DNA from: Planctomycetota bacterium
Lineage (GTDB): Bacteria; Planctomycetota; Phycisphaerae; Phycisphaerales; Phycisphaeraceae
Assembly: GCA_024279865.1 (NCBI GenBank)
Contig: JAJRRC010000008.1
Coordinates: 20,767-84,766 of the forward strand
Reading direction: 5' to 3'
DNA: 64,000 nucleotides
Shown here: positions 26,474-37,585 of the stretch, piece after piece
Layout: each line of letters begins with the position of its first letter
Numbering within the stretch: position 1 is the stretch's first letter
Notes under the pieces: model-generated
Seen by the model: the letters and a program-made list of their open reading frames with translations, nothing else
What the model was told of the DNA's origin: nothing
Databases searched by the model: none
Position numbers and translations under genes: made by a program

Positions 26474-27487
26474 ATGATTCAATGGCAAGAGCTTTACGCA
26501 GACTTTTTTCAGAACCAACGTTGTCTCATCACCGGGGGGGCCGGCTTTATCGGGTCGCACCTCGCTGAAGCGCTCCTGACGCTCGGCGCGCAGGTTGTGG
26601 TTCTAGACGATTTGTCGGGCGGCGAAAAAGGTAATCTCCAATTCTATTTTAATGACCCAGGTCGTTACCCAGGTACCCTGGAGTTTGTTGAAAGCTCCAT
26701 CTTGGAGATCCCCACACTGGAGGGGGCTGTGAAGGATTGCCGTTTTGTGTTCCATCAAGCAGCCATCCCCTCAGTCCCCCGAAGCATCGAACATCCCCGA
26801 CTTTTCCACGACGTGAACGTCACAGGCACACTCAATGTCCTCGAAGCAGCCCGTCAAAATGGCGTGCAACGGATTACCTTTGCCGCCAGCTCCAGCGCCT
26901 ATGGCGATTCGCCGACACTGCCCAAAGTCGAGTCGATGCCCCCGCGTTGTAAAAGCCCTTACGCTGCCAACAAACTCGCAGGCGAACAAATGCTCCGCGC
27001 CTATGCAGACAGCTATGACATTGATGCAGCTTCACTGCGTTACTTCAATATCTTCGGCCCACGCCAAAACGCCAACAGCGTTTACTCCGGCGTGATCGCT
27101 ATCTTATGTACCCGACTTATCGGTGGACTGCCTGTGACCGTGCATGGCGAAGAATTTAGCCGCGACTTTACCTATGTCGCCAATGCCGTGCATGCTAACC
27201 TGCTCGCTGCCCGCAATGAAACCCCCCTCAACGGCGAAGTGATTAACGTGGCCTGTGGCATTCGGGTCACCATCTTGGAATTGGCCCAGACCATTGCGTC
27301 ACTCTTGGGACGCGAGGACCTTGAGCCCGCCGTGGGGCCCGCAAGAGCAGGCGATGTGAAAGATTCATTGGCAGATTTGAACTTGGCCAAAGAACTGCTT
27401 GGCTATGAACCCATTGTGGGTTTTGAGCAAGGCCTTAAGGCCACCCTCGACTGGTATCAAACAGTCCTCAAAACCCAAAACGCTTAA
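26474..27487 (+). CDS. NAD-dependent nucleotide-sugar epimerase/dehydratase (UDP-GlcNAc/GlcA 4-epimerase type)
   Basis: 337 aa, extended short-chain dehydrogenase. The N-terminal GGAGFIGSHLAEALL binds NAD; the catalytic residues are in SSSAYGD and SPYAANKLAGE (YxxxK). PRSIEHPRLFHDVNVTGTLN and FNIFGPRQNANSVYSGVI match the WbpP/GalE-like branch that interconverts UDP-GlcNAc(A) and UDP-GalNAc(A). That would fit with the WbpA-type dehydrogenase at 3270, but they are 22 kb apart. The substrate cannot be set from sequence. The ATG is 12 bases after GATAGAAAC; no strong ribosome-binding site. Confidence 0.88.
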   Translation: MIQWQELYADFFQNQRCLITGGAGFIGSHLAEALLTLGAQVVVLDDLSGGEKGNLQFYFNDPGRYPGTLEFVESSILEIPTLEGAVKDCRFVFHQAAIPSVPRSIEHPRLFHDVNVTGTLNVLEAARQNGVQRITFAASSSAYGDSPTLPKVESMPPRCKSPYAANKLAGEQMLRAYADSYDIDAASLRYFNIFGPRQNANSVYSGVIAILCTRLIGGLPVTVHGEEFSRDFTYVANAVHANLLAARNETPLNGEVINVACGIRVTILELAQTIASLLGREDLEPAVGPARAGDVKDSLADLNLAKELLGYEPIVGFEQGLKATLDWYQTVLKTQNA

Positions 27488-27526
27488 AGCGTCTAAAAAA
27501 AATTCCAACGCTTCGATTTCTGCGAT

Positions 27527-27561
27527 GAAATAGCCGCAATCTAGACAGATTGCGCGTCTGC
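27527..27561 (+). repeat. Small hairpin repeat, second copy
   Basis: ATAGCCGCAATCT, a short loop, then AGATTGCGCGTCTG. Flanks ATAGCCGCAA and TTGCGCGTCTG are identical to those at 178-207, while the stem interior differs yet still pairs. Nothing on the minus strand here needs a terminator. Confidence 0.6.
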
Positions 27562-27584
27562 ATAGAACATTGGGTGTCCTTGTT

Positions 27585-27642
27585 GGCACCCCGGCCCCCG
27601 GCCCCCGGTTCTCCCCGGTTTCCCCCGGTTTCCCCGGCTTCA
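27585..27642 (+). repeat. C-rich low-complexity tract
   Basis: Alternating CCCCCGG and CCCCGGTTT blocks. The rest of the 27488-27878 gap holds only AT-rich sequence with TATAACA boxes that could serve the PEP-CTERM gene. Confidence 0.7.
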
Positions 27643-27878
27643 ATCTCCGTTCCTTCCCCATTTCAAACCAGCGATTTCCTTTTTCTAATGCGGCTCTTGA
27701 CTCGCAAACAGCCTTACATCACAGCCGGCCTGTTAAGATGGGCAGTCTGTAGCGGTTGTCTGTTCTGTAATGTTTGTATTTTCTATAACACTCATGCCTT
27801 TTGCTACGTCTATCAGGGGTGTTCCGGTTATAACATTCATAGGGAGTGCAATCCCTGTGGATGGACAAGGAGCAAACC

Positions 27879-28424
27879 ATGAAACGTATTCCTATTGCAA
27901 TCGTAGCCTTTGTGATGGCCCTCTTGGCCTCGCTGTGCTTTGCGAGTCCCATTGATATGCACCGGGCCAGCAGCGGTGCAGACCGCCCCTTTACGGTGTT
28001 GAAAGACAACCTGCCCACGGAATGGCGATTGTTTCTTTACCACGATCTAACCTTGACTGAATCGACGGTGGATCGAGAGTGGCAATTTCCTGAACGGGCG
28101 TTGAACAATATGATTTTCGCCAATGATATGAGTCACGTGCTTCAGTTGGGCTCACGCCGTCGATTGGTTCAAGGACAACGCACGGGCATCTACATCATTT
28201 ATGACATGCTGGCTTGGCAATTGGTTCCCCATTTGTTGTATCTCGATGAGATTGAGGCAACGGGGATTCCCGTGGAATTTCGTGACCCACGTGATGCGCT
28301 GCGGCCGGTGATCGCAGGGTTTCCTGATATTGAGCCGATCCCAGAACCAGCCACGGGTCTGTTGCTGATTATGGGCTGTCTGTTTATTGCCTCACGCGCA
28401 AGGCGGCAGCGTCAACGCTGCTAA
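27879..28424 (+). CDS. PEP-CTERM sorting domain protein
   Basis: 181 aa. The N-terminal signal peptide (PIAIVAFVMALLASLCFAS) is followed by about 130 residues without a known domain, and by the C-terminal sorting signal PIPEPATGLLLIMGCLFIAS with a basic tail RARRQRQRC. This tripartite PEP motif, membrane helix, Arg-rich tail is recognised by exosortase and leads to surface display or release. AAGGAG lies 6 bases before the ATG. No exosortase is in the window. The central part lacks similarity I can name. Confidence 0.85.
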   Translation: MKRIPIAIVAFVMALLASLCFASPIDMHRASSGADRPFTVLKDNLPTEWRLFLYHDLTLTESTVDREWQFPERALNNMIFANDMSHVLQLGSRRRLVQGQRTGIYIIYDMLAWQLVPHLLYLDEIEATGIPVEFRDPRDALRPVIAGFPDIEPIPEPATGLLLIMGCLFIASRARRQRQRC

Positions 28425-28566
28425 AAAACATCGAAGTCTTGAGGCATGACCCCGTTTCATGGCTGTCAACGCACTTTTATGTTTGGCCAGAGACTTATCA
28501 GAGATTAAAGAGAAGGCTTGTAAAGGTTTTTCGAATGCTTCGATTCGAGGCTTGCAAGAGACCAAT

Positions 28567-28720
28567 CTTCCGGGGGGGTGAGGGTGTCCCAAAAGCCAAG
28601 GCATACCCAAGACCAACTTCCGGGGGGGATTCCCAAAAGCCAAGGTATACCCAAGGACCAACTTCCGGGGGGGATTCCCAAAAGCCAAGGTATACCCAAG
28701 ACCAACTTCCGGGGGGGGGA
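28567..28720 (+). repeat. Tandem array of G-tract repeat, about 3.3 units
   Basis: Units start CTTCCGGGGGGG at 28567, 28617, 28662 and 28706, periods of 50, 45 and 44 bases. Each goes on with ATTCCCAAAAGCCAAGG, TATACCCAAG and (G)ACCAA. The reverse complement of the 46-bp array at 63857-64000 has the same head and tail but a different middle. It lies between the PEP-CTERM gene and carB. The rest of the 365-base gap shows nothing else. Confidence 0.9.
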
Positions 28721-28789
28721 GTCGACAATTTACCTAAATTTCGCTACCATCTGCCCACTTTAACTGTGTAGAACGGCGGCGACCCCAAT

Positions 28790-31700
28790 ATGCCCAAACG
28801 AACGGATATCCATACGATTATGGTCATCGGATCTGGACCGATTGTCATCGGCCAGGCCTGTGAATTTGATTATTCAGGCACCCAAGCCTGCAAAGCGCTC
28901 CGCGAGGAGGGTTATCGCATTGTACTGGTCAATTCCAACCCTGCGACGATCATGACCGATCCTGAGTTTTCAGATCGGACCTATATCGAGCCGATCACGG
29001 TGGCTGCGATCACCCGGATTTTCCAAAAAGAAAAAGATGCAGGCAATCCCATTGACGCATTGCTACCGACTATTGGTGGTCAGACCGCGCTTAATATGGC
29101 CTGTCAGCTTTACGACGACGGCATTCTCGAACAGTTCGACGTGGAAATGATCGGGGCGACCCGCGATGTCATCCATCGTGCCGAAGACCGCCAGCAATTC
29201 CAAGATATTGTCGAATCCGTGGGCCTGTCTTGCCCGCACAACGGCGTGGCGAATTCCATGGAAGAATGCTGGGAAGTCCTCGATAAAATAGGCTTGCCTA
29301 CGATTATTCGACCAGCCTTCACCCTCGGCGGAACCGGCGGAGGCATTGCCTACAACCGTGAAGAATTTGAAGATATCTGTCGGCGAGGTCTAGATGCGTC
29401 CATGACCAACCAGATTCTCATTGACGAATCACTCATCGGCTGGAAAGAATACGAACTCGAAGTGGTCCGCGACCACGACGACAACGTCATTATCATTTGC
29501 TCCATTGAAAACTTTGACCCCATGGGCGTGCATACCGGTGACTCGATCACCGTGGCACCCGCGCAAACGTTGACCGACAAGGAATACCAACGGTTACGCG
29601 ATGCATCGATTGCGATTATTCGTGCGGTGGGTGTGGATACCGGCGGGTCGAATATTCAGTTTGGCATTGATCCGAAAAATGGTGAAATTAAAGTCATTGA
29701 GATGAACCCACGCGTGAGCCGTAGCTCGGCGTTGGCTTCGAAGGCGACAGGGTTCCCGATTGCCAAGATTGCAGCTAAGTTGGCGGTGGGTTATTCCCTT
29801 TGGGAGTTGCCCAATGACATTACGGGTAAGACGGCCGCGAGTTTTGAGCCAACCATTGATTATGTGGTGACTAAGATTCCTCGTTGGACGTTTGAAAAAT
29901 TCCCTGAAGCGGATGAAACCCTGACCACCCAGATGAAAAGTGTTGGCGAAGCGATGAGCATCGGCCGCACCTTCAAAGAAAGCCTCCAGAAAGGCATTCG
30001 ATCCATGGAGGTCAAACGCTTTGGCCTAGGTCTCGATGGCAATGATAAGTGTCTCATGGCCAGCCGTGATGAGCGGGCTGTGGATGGCTCGCCGATTCAG
30101 TGGCCGATTCCTGAAGACAAGCTTCGTCGCAAGCTCGCTGTTCCATCACAGGGTCGTATGTACTATCTTCGCTATGCGATCAAGATGGGCTGGACCGATG
30201 AACAGATTTTTGAACTGACGAATATTGATCCTTGGTATTTGGATCAGTTCAGGCAGATCGTGGAGTTTGAAGACGTTCTCCAAAGCTATACCAAACTTGA
30301 AGACGTGCCTGCGGAGGTGATGTTCGAAGCCAAACAACTAGGTTATTCCGATCCGCAGTTAGCAAACTTGTATCTGGGACAAATCAATACAGATAATATC
30401 TTGTCCGTTCGTCAGCGTCGCAAAGAGCTGGGCGTGGAGCCGGTGTACAAGCTGGTGGACACCTGTGCAGCTGAATTTGAAGCTCAGACCCCATATTACT
30501 ACAGCACCTACGAAGCGCCTTATACCGTCAATGGTGAACGCACCGTCGACGATGAAATTCGTCTCACCGACAAGAAAAAAATCATCATCCTCGGCGGCGG
30601 TCCCAACCGGATCGGTCAAGGGATTGAATTTGACTATTGCTGTGTCCAAGCGGTTTTTGCCGCCAAGGAACTAGGCTACGAAGCAGTGATGATCAACTCC
30701 AATCCTGAAACCGTCTCGACGGATTACGATACCTCGGACTTGCTGTTCTTTGAGCCGTTGACGCTTGAAGATGTGCTGAACATCGTCGAACGACTCGACG
30801 CTGGCAAAGGCCTTGTTCATGGCGTGATTGCTCAGTTCGGCGGCCAAACACCTCTGAACCTGGCCCATGGCCTTGAACAAGCCGGCGTCAAGATCATCGG
30901 AACCAGTGTGGATTCGATTGACCTAGCGGAAGATCGCAAGCGTTTTGCAGACCTTTGCCGCAGCGTCAACGTCCGTCAGCCCAACAACGGCATCGCCTAC
31001 GACATCGAACAAGCCATCGTCATTGCCAATCAAATTAGCTACCCCGTGTTGGTACGACCGAGCTTTGTGCTCGGCGGACGAGCCATGGAAACCGTGTTCG
31101 ATGACGAACAACTTCGATACTACATGGGACTGGCCATCAGCGCCAGCGACCTCGCGGGCCAGCCGATCCTGATCGATAAATTTCTCAATGATGCCATTGA
31201 ATGTGACGTCGACGTGGTCGCCGATTATGGCAACGATCATGACGACGAGCGAGCGGTTGTTTGTGGCGTGATGGAACACATCGAAGAAGCAGGCGTTCAC
31301 TCTGGTGACAGTGCTTGCACGATTCCACCTTACTCGCTGCCTGCGAATATCGTAGAAGACGTAAAATCTTTATCGCGTGATTTGGCCAAGGCATTGAATG
31401 TGCGTGGCCTGATGAATGTGCAGTGGGCCATCAAGCGTCCGAACGCGGAGAATCCCAATTATGAAATTTTTGTGCTTGAGGTGAATCCCCGAGCCTCCCG
31501 AACGGTGCCGTTTGTTTCTAAAGCCACCAATCGGTCTTGGGCTCGGATTGCCGCCAAAGTCATGGCCGGCAAACAGCTTTCAGAACTAGGCATCACCGAA
31601 GAGATCGTGCCCAAGCATACGTCGGTCAAAGAAGCGGTCTTCCCCTTCAGTAAATTCCCCGGCGTGGACGTGGTCCTCGGCCCGGAAATGCGATCCACCG

Positions 31701-32173
31701 GTGAAGTCATGGGTGTAGACGATTCATACCCCATTGCTTTTGCCAAAAGCCAAATGGGCGCGAGTTCCACGTTGCCCACCGAAGGCAAAGTTTTTATCTC
31801 ATTCAAAGATGTGGACAAAGATTCCCTCGTCGAACCCGCTCGCAAGCTCATTGAAATGGGTTTTGAATTGATTGCCACGGTCGGCACGCATCGCTACTTG
31901 ACAGAGCATGGCGTGGAAGCGGAATTGATCAAGAAAATTCGCGTGGGCCGTCCCAATGCGGTGGACCTCATCAAGAACGGCGAGATTGCGTTGATCCTCA
32001 ATACGCCTAGCCGCAAGGGAATCAACACCGACGAAGGTCGCTTGCGTGCCACGGCCGTGCGATTCAATATCCCGATGATCACGACCGCCACGGGTGCCAT
32101 CGCTGCAGTACACGCCATTGAAGCGATCCGTGACGACACTTGGGAAGTGCGAGCCCTACAGGATTATATGTAA
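28790..32173 (+). CDS. carB: Carbamoyl-phosphate synthase large subunit
   Basis: 1127 aa (about 50 longer than E. coli CarB). Makes carbamoyl phosphate for pyrimidine and arginine synthesis from bicarbonate, ammonia and two ATP. Both ATP-grasp halves are complete: [20 protein letters not shown] at the start, [16 protein letters not shown] in the first, and [20 protein letters not shown] with [14 protein letters not shown] in the second. The C-terminal MGS-like allosteric domain includes [20 protein letters not shown]. The small subunit carA is not in this window. It begins just after the G-tract array. Confidence 0.97.
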   Translation: MPKRTDIHTIMVIGSGPIVIGQACEFDYSGTQACKALREEGYRIVLVNSNPATIMTDPEFSDRTYIEPITVAAITRIFQKEKDAGNPIDALLPTIGGQTALNMACQLYDDGILEQFDVEMIGATRDVIHRAEDRQQFQDIVESVGLSCPHNGVANSMEECWEVLDKIGLPTIIRPAFTLGGTGGGIAYNREEFEDICRRGLDASMTNQILIDESLIGWKEYELEVVRDHDDNVIIICSIENFDPMGVHTGDSITVAPAQTLTDKEYQRLRDASIAIIRAVGVDTGGSNIQFGIDPKNGEIKVIEMNPRVSRSSALASKATGFPIAKIAAKLAVGYSLWELPNDITGKTAASFEPTIDYVVTKIPRWTFEKFPEADETLTTQMKSVGEAMSIGRTFKESLQKGIRSMEVKRFGLGLDGNDKCLMASRDERAVDGSPIQWPIPEDKLRRKLAVPSQGRMYYLRYAIKMGWTDEQIFELTNIDPWYLDQFRQIVEFEDVLQSYTKLEDVPAEVMFEAKQLGYSDPQLANLYLGQINTDNILSVRQRRKELGVEPVYKLVDTCAAEFEAQTPYYYSTYEAPYTVNGERTVDDEIRLTDKKKIIILGGGPNRIGQGIEFDYCCVQAVFAAKELGYEAVMINSNPETVSTDYDTSDLLFFEPLTLEDVLNIVERLDAGKGLVHGVIAQFGGQTPLNLAHGLEQAGVKIIGTSVDSIDLAEDRKRFADLCRSVNVRQPNNGIAYDIEQAIVIANQISYPVLVRPSFVLGGRAMETVFDDEQLRYYMGLAISASDLAGQPILIDKFLNDAIECDVDVVADYGNDHDDERAVVCGVMEHIEEAGVHSGDSACTIPPYSLPANIVEDVKSLSRDLAKALNVRGLMNVQWAIKRPNAENPNYEIFVLEVNPRASRTVPFVSKATNRSWARIAAKVMAGKQLSELGITEEIVPKHTSVKEAVFPFSKFPGVDVVLGPEMRSTGEVMGVDDSYPIAFAKSQMGASSTLPTEGKVFISFKDVDKDSLVEPARKLIEMGFELIATVGTHRYLTEHGVEAELIKKIRVGRPNAVDLIKNGEIALILNTPSRKGINTDEGRLRATAVRFNIPMITTATGAIAAVHAIEAIRDDTWEVRALQDYM

Positions 32174-32288
32174 ATGTAAGCAGTGGGCTCGGCGTTGTGA
32201 TGAACTTCGGTCAATTGCACGCACGCGGCGGTGCCTTGGGCCGTGGGTGGTGTGTCTGAAAATGAACGCATCATCAATTCACCTACCT

Positions 32289-32396
32289 ATAGAGCGTATC
32301 ACGGTCATGTGTAGCGGGTCTGCAACTGGGAAAACGGCATGAACTTGCTTGCCAAGGCGATGGTTGATCATCAAGCCGCGACATTTGAGTGTTAGG
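32289..32396 (+). repeat. Dispersed 100-bp repeat (AGAGCGT family), copy 1
   Basis: Shares AGAGCGT-TCACGGTC, TGCAACTGGGAAAACGGCAT, GAACTTG-TTGCCAAGG and GTTGAT-ATCAAG with 37473-37566; this copy has about 13 extra bases near the start. Between convergent carB and aroC. Confidence 0.75.
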
Positions 32397-32462
32397 TGCG
32401 ATAGCTGGGTGATGATGCCAAGGATCATTGGTTTGTTATAAATCGCAACTTATTTTCTAGCA

Positions 32463-32511
32463 GCGATCACAACGCCGAATTCTGAGGTCTTCCGAAGATT
32501 CGGATTCTTTT
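32463..32511 (+). repeat. REP-like hairpin repeat, copy 3
   Basis: The cleanest copy: GCGATCACAACGCCGAAT, then TCTTCCGAAGA, then TTCGGATTCTTTT. CCGAAT pairs with ATTCGG around the inner TCTTC/GAAGA stem. Between convergent carB and aroC. Confidence 0.8.
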
Positions 32512-32563
32512 CCATTGCGAGATGCGCAACATATGCGTTGCTTGGGCTTGATGCGTGGTTATT

Positions 32564-33649
32564 TTACAACTGGCTGAGTCGATGCCTCAGGCAGTGGTCT
32601 GCTAGGACGATGGCGAGCATGGCTTCGCCCATGGGGACGAAGCGTGGGAGTAGACAGGGGTCGTGGCGGCCGCGGGTGGCGATGGTGGTGGTTTCGCCGT
32701 CGCGGGTGATGGTTTCCTGAGATTGGGACAGCGAGCTGGTGGGCTTGATGGCACATCGGAGGATGATGGGCATGCCTGATGTGATGCCTCCGAGGATGCC
32801 GCCGTGTCGGTTGGTTTGGGTGGTGATGCGATTTTCTTCTGATTCGAAGAGGTCGTTGTTTTGCGTGCCTCGGAGGGTGGCACATCCGAACCCGATGCCG
32901 TATTCAACGCCTAGGACTGCCGGGAGGCTGAACATAGCTTTGCCGAGGTCCGCTTTGATTTTATCGAAGACGGGTTCGCCCCAGCCAGCGGGAACACCGG
33001 TGGCGACGAGTTCGCTGGTTCCGCCGATGGAGTCTTGTTCGTCACGGACTTGTTCGATCAAGGCAATCATTTTCGTGGCGGCATCTGCATCGGGGCATCG
33101 GACGATGTTGGCTTCGACTTGTTCGGTGGTGATGGCGGCGGGGTCTGGGATGTGGGCTTGAATATCGCCGACTTGTTTGACGTAGCCGATGATTTGGATG
33201 CCGTGTAGTTGTGCGAGTAATTTTTTCGCCACAGCACCGGCAGCCACGCGGACGGCAGTTTCACGGGCGCTGGAGCGACCGCCTCCGCGGTAGTCTCGGA
33301 TGCCGAACTTGGCATCAAAGGTAAAGTCCGCATGACCGGGTCTGTATTTATCTGCGATGTCGCTGTAGTCGCGGCTACGCTGGTCCTGATTGCGGATGAG
33401 GATCGCCAGGGAAGTGCCGGTGGTTTTGCCTTGGAAGACGCCTGAGAGGATTTCAGGCTCGTCGGCTTCTTTGCGTTGGGTGACGATTTTTGATTGGCCG
33501 GGTCTTCGTCTGGCAAGGTCTACTTTGAGGTCATCTTCGGAGAGTTCGAGTCCAGCGGGTAGGCCGTCAATAATGACGACATTGCCTGGGCCGTGGCTTT
33601 CGCCGGCCGTGGTGATGGAGAATACTTTGCCGAAGGTGTTACCTGTCAT
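32564..33649 (-). CDS. aroC: Chorismate synthase
   Basis: 361 aa, normal length. It makes chorismate from EPSP using reduced FMN, the last step of the shikimate pathway. Motifs seen: [71 protein letters not shown] and the late [18 protein letters not shown]. Third gene in the minus-strand run clpX-S41 protease-aroC, 22 bases after the protease stop. Nothing unusual in the protein. Confidence 0.97.
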   Translation of the reverse strand: MTGNTFGKVFSITTAGESHGPGNVVIIDGLPAGLELSEDDLKVDLARRRPGQSKIVTQRKEADEPEILSGVFQGKTTGTSLAILIRNQDQRSRDYSDIADKYRPGHADFTFDAKFGIRDYRGGGRSSARETAVRVAAGAVAKKLLAQLHGIQIIGYVKQVGDIQAHIPDPAAITTEQVEANIVRCPDADAATKMIALIEQVRDEQDSIGGTSELVATGVPAGWGEPVFDKIKADLGKAMFSLPAVLGVEYGIGFGCATLRGTQNNDLFESEENRITTQTNRHGGILGGITSGMPIILRCAIKPTSSLSQSQETITRDGETTTIATRGRHDPCLLPRFVPMGEAMLAIVLADHCLRHRLSQL

Positions 33650-33671
33650 GTCAATTAATGTACCGCAGGGG

Positions 33672-35858
33672 TTAGCGTGAGGGCAAATGGGCGTGACGGT
33701 TGGCAGCCAATTCTGTTTTGAGAATCAGGAGGGCAGCTTCAAGTTGCAGGTCCAAGCCTTTGTCGAGAATTTGGGATGCAGTGGGATGATCCAGGCCATC
33801 TTGTTCATGGGCCACGTCAATTTCACGACGCAGTTCAATGGCGTCAGCAACTTCTTGGTCGGTCATTTTAATGGCCAAGTCCGGTTCCACTCCCCAGGCT
33901 GTCGCTGCTTCAACGCGATGGATCAGGCGGCCCAGCGGCAATTGGTAATGCTGCGTGGTCAGCTTGAGCTGGGCGCGGCTACCACTAAGCGAATACAAGT
34001 CTTGTACCGATCCTTTACCGAAACTACGTGATCCGACAATAAAGGCCACCTGGTGATCCTGAAGCGCCCCAGCGACAATCTCCGCGGCACTGGCGGACCC
34101 TTGATTCATCAAGACAACCGTGGGAACCAATCGGTGAACCAAATGGCGTCGTGCGGTGAACTGGCTGGTCGTGATGTCCTGTCCATCCACGGTGGAGACG
34201 ATGGTTCCCTTGGCAATAAAGCGGTTGGCCAGTTCGACAGATTTTCGAAGCAATCCGCCTGGGTTGAATCTCAAGTCGAGTATCAAAGCATTGAACGGGC
34301 CACGTTTTTCTAGTTGATTGATTGCTGCGTCAAAATCGGCTGGCGTTTGAGGGATGAATTGGGACAAGCGGATGTAGCCGATGCCGCTGGCGCGATCAAT
34401 GTGGTAGTCCCACTGATTGGGCTGCTTGGGGTTGCGTTGCCAACCGCGAATGGATTGGATTTTAATCTTGGCTCGCGTCAGTCGAAAGGGCAAGAGTTGT
34501 TTGTTGCCTGTGCGTTCGATGATCAGGTCCACGTCTGTGTCGCGAGGGCCTGTGATTTCTTTGACCGCCCAGTCCAGTGTCCAGTCCGCGGTGTCCTGTC
34601 CGTTGACTTTGACGATGATGTCCCCGGGCTTGAGTCCCGCATGCCAGGCAGGCGTGTCAGGTAGCGGGCTTACCACGGTGAGTCGATTGTTGGTCATGGC
34701 GATTTGAATCCCCACGCCAAAGAATTGGCCGCTGGTATGACGGTTAAACTGATCGACTTCATAAGGCCAAATGACCGATGAAAAGGGGTCCAAAATGCCC
34801 GTCGCTCCTTCGGTCAATTCATAAATCACCACCGTTTGAGGCAGCTTGACGGTTTGGCGATTGCGTTTGAATATTTTTTGCAAGGTGATCGCCACGTCTG
34901 CATGGGTCATGGCGTTTTGATGGGTGCGAAGTTTTTTCTCAAGCGTTTGAAGGTACTGGATCAACGCGAGATGCTGGGCTTGATTGTTCAGTGCGGGGAA
35001 GGTTTTTTCCAGCCCTGGGGTGTTGAGCATGGTCATGAATCCATTGACTGCGCCGAGCATTAATTTTCGGTAGCCTACGCCGTCAAGATGTCGGGTTGCT
35101 GCTTGTTTAAGGGTGCTTGTGAGGATCGACAAGGTGACATCGCGTAATCGGATTTCCCATGTTTCTTGTCCCAGTGCCACGGGCGGGGGATCTTTTTGAC
35201 CGGTGGCTTTGGCGCGTGCGAGATAAATTTCTCGAATTTTAGCCGGTGCGTACAAGGCCAACGCTCGGACCCGCCCGGTTAAACGGTCGATGTGGGTTTT
35301 GTAGCGAGGCTGGGGTTCAAAGAGAATTTTCATCGCTCGATACAGACTCAACGCGGTGAGCCAATCGCCTTGCAGATCAGCGTGGCCGGCGGCTTCTTCG
35401 GATTGAGCGATTAATTCGAGAAGACGCGGATCACGCATCAGGATTTTGGGGTCGGCAGCTTGGCCTTGGGCTTCGATCGCGCTGATGAGAGCTTCTTCAA
35501 ATTTTCTTTCGCGCATGCTTTGGAGCATGGCTTCGATGGCTTTGCCATAGGCTTCTCGTCGTTTGACGAGCAGGGTTTGGTGATGGCTTTGATAACGGTC
35601 AAGATTTGACCGCAAGCTTGCTAGTAGCGGATCGTTTTGGGTTTTGGGTTGTTGTGCGAGTTGTTGCCTGAGCTGGTCAAAGTGGCCCTGTCGAGCAAGC
35701 GGGATCCACCGATAGGCGGAGGTTGTTTGTGAGGCAATGGCAGAGGCCAATGGCAGGCGGCTGTCCGGGGGAGATACCGGGGGAATTTCCGGGGGGGATG
35801 CCCATGCTGGTACAACCAACAGACACAGCAAGGTGGCAAGCAATCGAGGGTATCGCAT
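33672..35858 (-). CDS. S41 family C-terminal processing peptidase with PDZ domain (Prc/CtpA type)
   Basis: 728 aa from the ATG that gives a clean signal peptide ([18 protein letters not shown]); the frame opens 22 codons earlier but then overlaps clpX. Residues about 330-430 hold the PDZ domain ([28 protein letters not shown]). The S41 core is at about 500-650: [12 protein letters not shown], the catalytic serine in [15 protein letters not shown], and the general base lysine in [12 protein letters not shown]. It trims or degrades exported proteins in the periplasm. Right after the signal peptide comes [13 protein letters not shown], encoded by G-tract repeat units. A long helical N-terminal region of about 280 residues is unusual in length. 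Confidence 0.9.
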   Translation of the reverse strand: MRYPRLLATLLCLLVVPAWASPPEIPPVSPPDSRLPLASAIASQTTSAYRWIPLARQGHFDQLRQQLAQQPKTQNDPLLASLRSNLDRYQSHHQTLLVKRREAYGKAIEAMLQSMRERKFEEALISAIEAQGQAADPKILMRDPRLLELIAQSEEAAGHADLQGDWLTALSLYRAMKILFEPQPRYKTHIDRLTGRVRALALYAPAKIREIYLARAKATGQKDPPPVALGQETWEIRLRDVTLSILTSTLKQAATRHLDGVGYRKLMLGAVNGFMTMLNTPGLEKTFPALNNQAQHLALIQYLQTLEKKLRTHQNAMTHADVAITLQKIFKRNRQTVKLPQTVVIYELTEGATGILDPFSSVIWPYEVDQFNRHTSGQFFGVGIQIAMTNNRLTVVSPLPDTPAWHAGLKPGDIIVKVNGQDTADWTLDWAVKEITGPRDTDVDLIIERTGNKQLLPFRLTRAKIKIQSIRGWQRNPKQPNQWDYHIDRASGIGYIRLSQFIPQTPADFDAAINQLEKRGPFNALILDLRFNPGGLLRKSVELANRFIAKGTIVSTVDGQDITTSQFTARRHLVHRLVPTVVLMNQGSASAAEIVAGALQDHQVAFIVGSRSFGKGSVQDLYSLSGSRAQLKLTTQHYQLPLGRLIHRVEAATAWGVEPDLAIKMTDQEVADAIELRREIDVAHEQDGLDHPTASQILDKGLDLQLEAALLILKTELAANRHAHLPSR

Positions 35859-35878
35859 GAAAGATTTCAGTTGTAGGC

Positions 35879-37198
35879 TTAGGCCGATTCTTTGCGGGCG
35901 ATGCGTAGTTCGGACAAGGCGCATTTGTTTTTAATGGCTTGACTGTCGATCACATATTTGTGGCCGTGGTCGGCCATGTCTGGCAAGTCGTACATCAAAT
36001 CGAGCATGACTTCTTCCATGACGGATCGCAAAGCACGGGCACCGGTGTTGCGTTTGATGGCTCGTTGAGCCAGCGTTTTGAGAGCATCGTCGGTGAATTC
36101 GAGCTGAGCATTTTCCATTGAGAAGAAGTGTTGGTACTGGCGGATCAGTGCATTTTTAGGTTCAATGAGAATCTTAACCAGTGTTTCTTCGGTCAGGGGT
36201 TCCAGTGAGGTGATGATCGGCAAGCGGCCGATCAATTCAGGAATCATGCCGAATTCAGAAAGGTCTTCGGGGGTGACTTGGGTGAGCAGGTAGCCTTCAT
36301 CGTCAAGATGTTGTTCGTGGGCCTGTTCAGAGGCAAAGCCGATCGCGCTTTGGCCTAGACGACGGTCGACTACTTCACCGAGGCCGACGAACGTACCTGC
36401 ACAGATGAACAAAATGTTGGTCGTGTCGATTTGGATGTACTGTTGTTCGGGATGTTTGCGTCCGCCCTGAGGGGGAACGTTTGCGACGGTGCCTTCGAGC
36501 AATTTGAGCAGGGCTTGCTGGACACCTTCACCTGAGACATCACGTGTGATGGAGACGTTTTGGGAGGTTTTGCCGATTTTGTCGATTTCATCGATGTAGA
36601 TGATGCCTCGCTGGGCGGTTTCGACATCGTAGTCAGCCGCCTGGAGCAGTTTGAGCATCAGGTTTTCGACGTCTTCACCGACATAGCCTGCTTCGGTGAG
36701 GGTGGTGGCATCACCAATGGCAAAGGGTACGTTGAGCGTGCGAGCCAAACTTTTGGCGAGCAGGGTTTTACCTGAACCAGTGGGTCCCAGCAGCAGAACG
36801 TTGGATTTATCCAGTTCGACGGTGGGGTCTTTTTCTGCGGAGCTAAGACGTTTGTAGTGGTTGTGGACGGCAACTGCCAAGCAGCGTTTGGCACCGGTTT
36901 GGCCGACGACATATTGATCTAGAAATTTATTGACCTGTCGGGGGCTGGGGATGGTATCGAGGGTCGGCCGGGTGGTATCGACGCGGCGACGTTCTTGCTT
37001 GAAAATATTTTGGCAGAGTTCAACGCAATTCGCACAGACATAAACATCGTTGGGCCCTTCAACCATGGGTCCGACTTCTCGTGATGTTTTTCCGCAAAAT
37101 GAGCATGTGGTCACGCGACGGCCCTGAAAACCGGTTCCGTCTGTACCCGATTTGCTGCTGTTTTTGCCTTTGCCTTTGCCAGATCGTCCGTTTGTCAT
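35879..37198 (-). CDS. clpX: ATP-dependent Clp protease ATP-binding subunit ClpX
   Basis: 439 aa. An N-terminal zinc-binding domain ([17 protein letters not shown], then VCANCVELC) precedes the AAA+ module with Walker [16 protein letters not shown], Walker [12 protein letters not shown], the pore loop [10 protein letters not shown] and sensor RLPII. The IGF-type ClpP-docking loop appears as SAIGFAS. The first 25 residues are a Gly/Ser/Lys-rich extension. ClpX unfolds substrates for ClpP; clpP is at 59148, more than 21 kb away, and tig is two genes upstream. It starts the run clpX-S41-aroC. Confidence 0.97.
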   Translation of the reverse strand: MTNGRSGKGKGKNSSKSGTDGTGFQGRRVTTCSFCGKTSREVGPMVEGPNDVYVCANCVELCQNIFKQERRRVDTTRPTLDTIPSPRQVNKFLDQYVVGQTGAKRCLAVAVHNHYKRLSSAEKDPTVELDKSNVLLLGPTGSGKTLLAKSLARTLNVPFAIGDATTLTEAGYVGEDVENLMLKLLQAADYDVETAQRGIIYIDEIDKIGKTSQNVSITRDVSGEGVQQALLKLLEGTVANVPPQGGRKHPEQQYIQIDTTNILFICAGTFVGLGEVVDRRLGQSAIGFASEQAHEQHLDDEGYLLTQVTPEDLSEFGMIPELIGRLPIITSLEPLTEETLVKILIEPKNALIRQYQHFFSMENAQLEFTDDALKTLAQRAIKRNTGARALRSVMEEVMLDLMYDLPDMADHGHKYVIDSQAIKNKCALSELRIARKESA

Positions 37199-37472
37199 GG
37201 ATTACGTTCCAAAATAGCGTGTTAAAAAAAGCCCGTTTATGTCTCTTATACCCCGTTGATCGGTTCTTCGATGTATATGCTTAACCATATATAAGCAAAG
37301 AACCTATTTTCCCCGTTTGAAAGGGGTGGGGCTGTAGAAGCAATTACGTCATTATAACACAAATAAAACCTTGTCCATAGGCCTGTGGTATGAAAACAAC
37401 ATGATTTTCTTACTCGGTCGGTTGTGAACTGAGGTGAGCCCTCTTTGGGAGGGAGGTATCGCCCAAGAAGTT

Positions 37473-37566
37473 TTAGAGCGTGTCACGGTCCTGCAACTGG
37501 GAAAACGGCATGAACTTGGTTGCCAAGGGGATTGTTGATAATCAAGCAGCAGTGTTTGGGTGTAAG
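37473..37566 (+). repeat. Dispersed 100-bp repeat (AGAGCGT family), copy 2
   Basis: Same family and orientation as 32289-32396, shorter by about 13 bases. The rest of the 387-base gap upstream of clpX is AT-rich and should hold the clpX promoter; a TATAAG box is visible on the minus strand but no convincing -35. Confidence 0.75.
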
Positions 37567-37585
37567 AGACTCCAAAGGCGAGCTT

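Noticed and set aside
28567..28720. CRISPR-like repeat-spacer array
   Set aside because: The bases between the conserved parts are the same in every unit, periods vary by several bases, and there is no cas gene. It is a tandem repeat.
28498..28763. Several overlapping open frames across the G-tract array
   Set aside because: They only translate the repeat on both strands and have no independent support.
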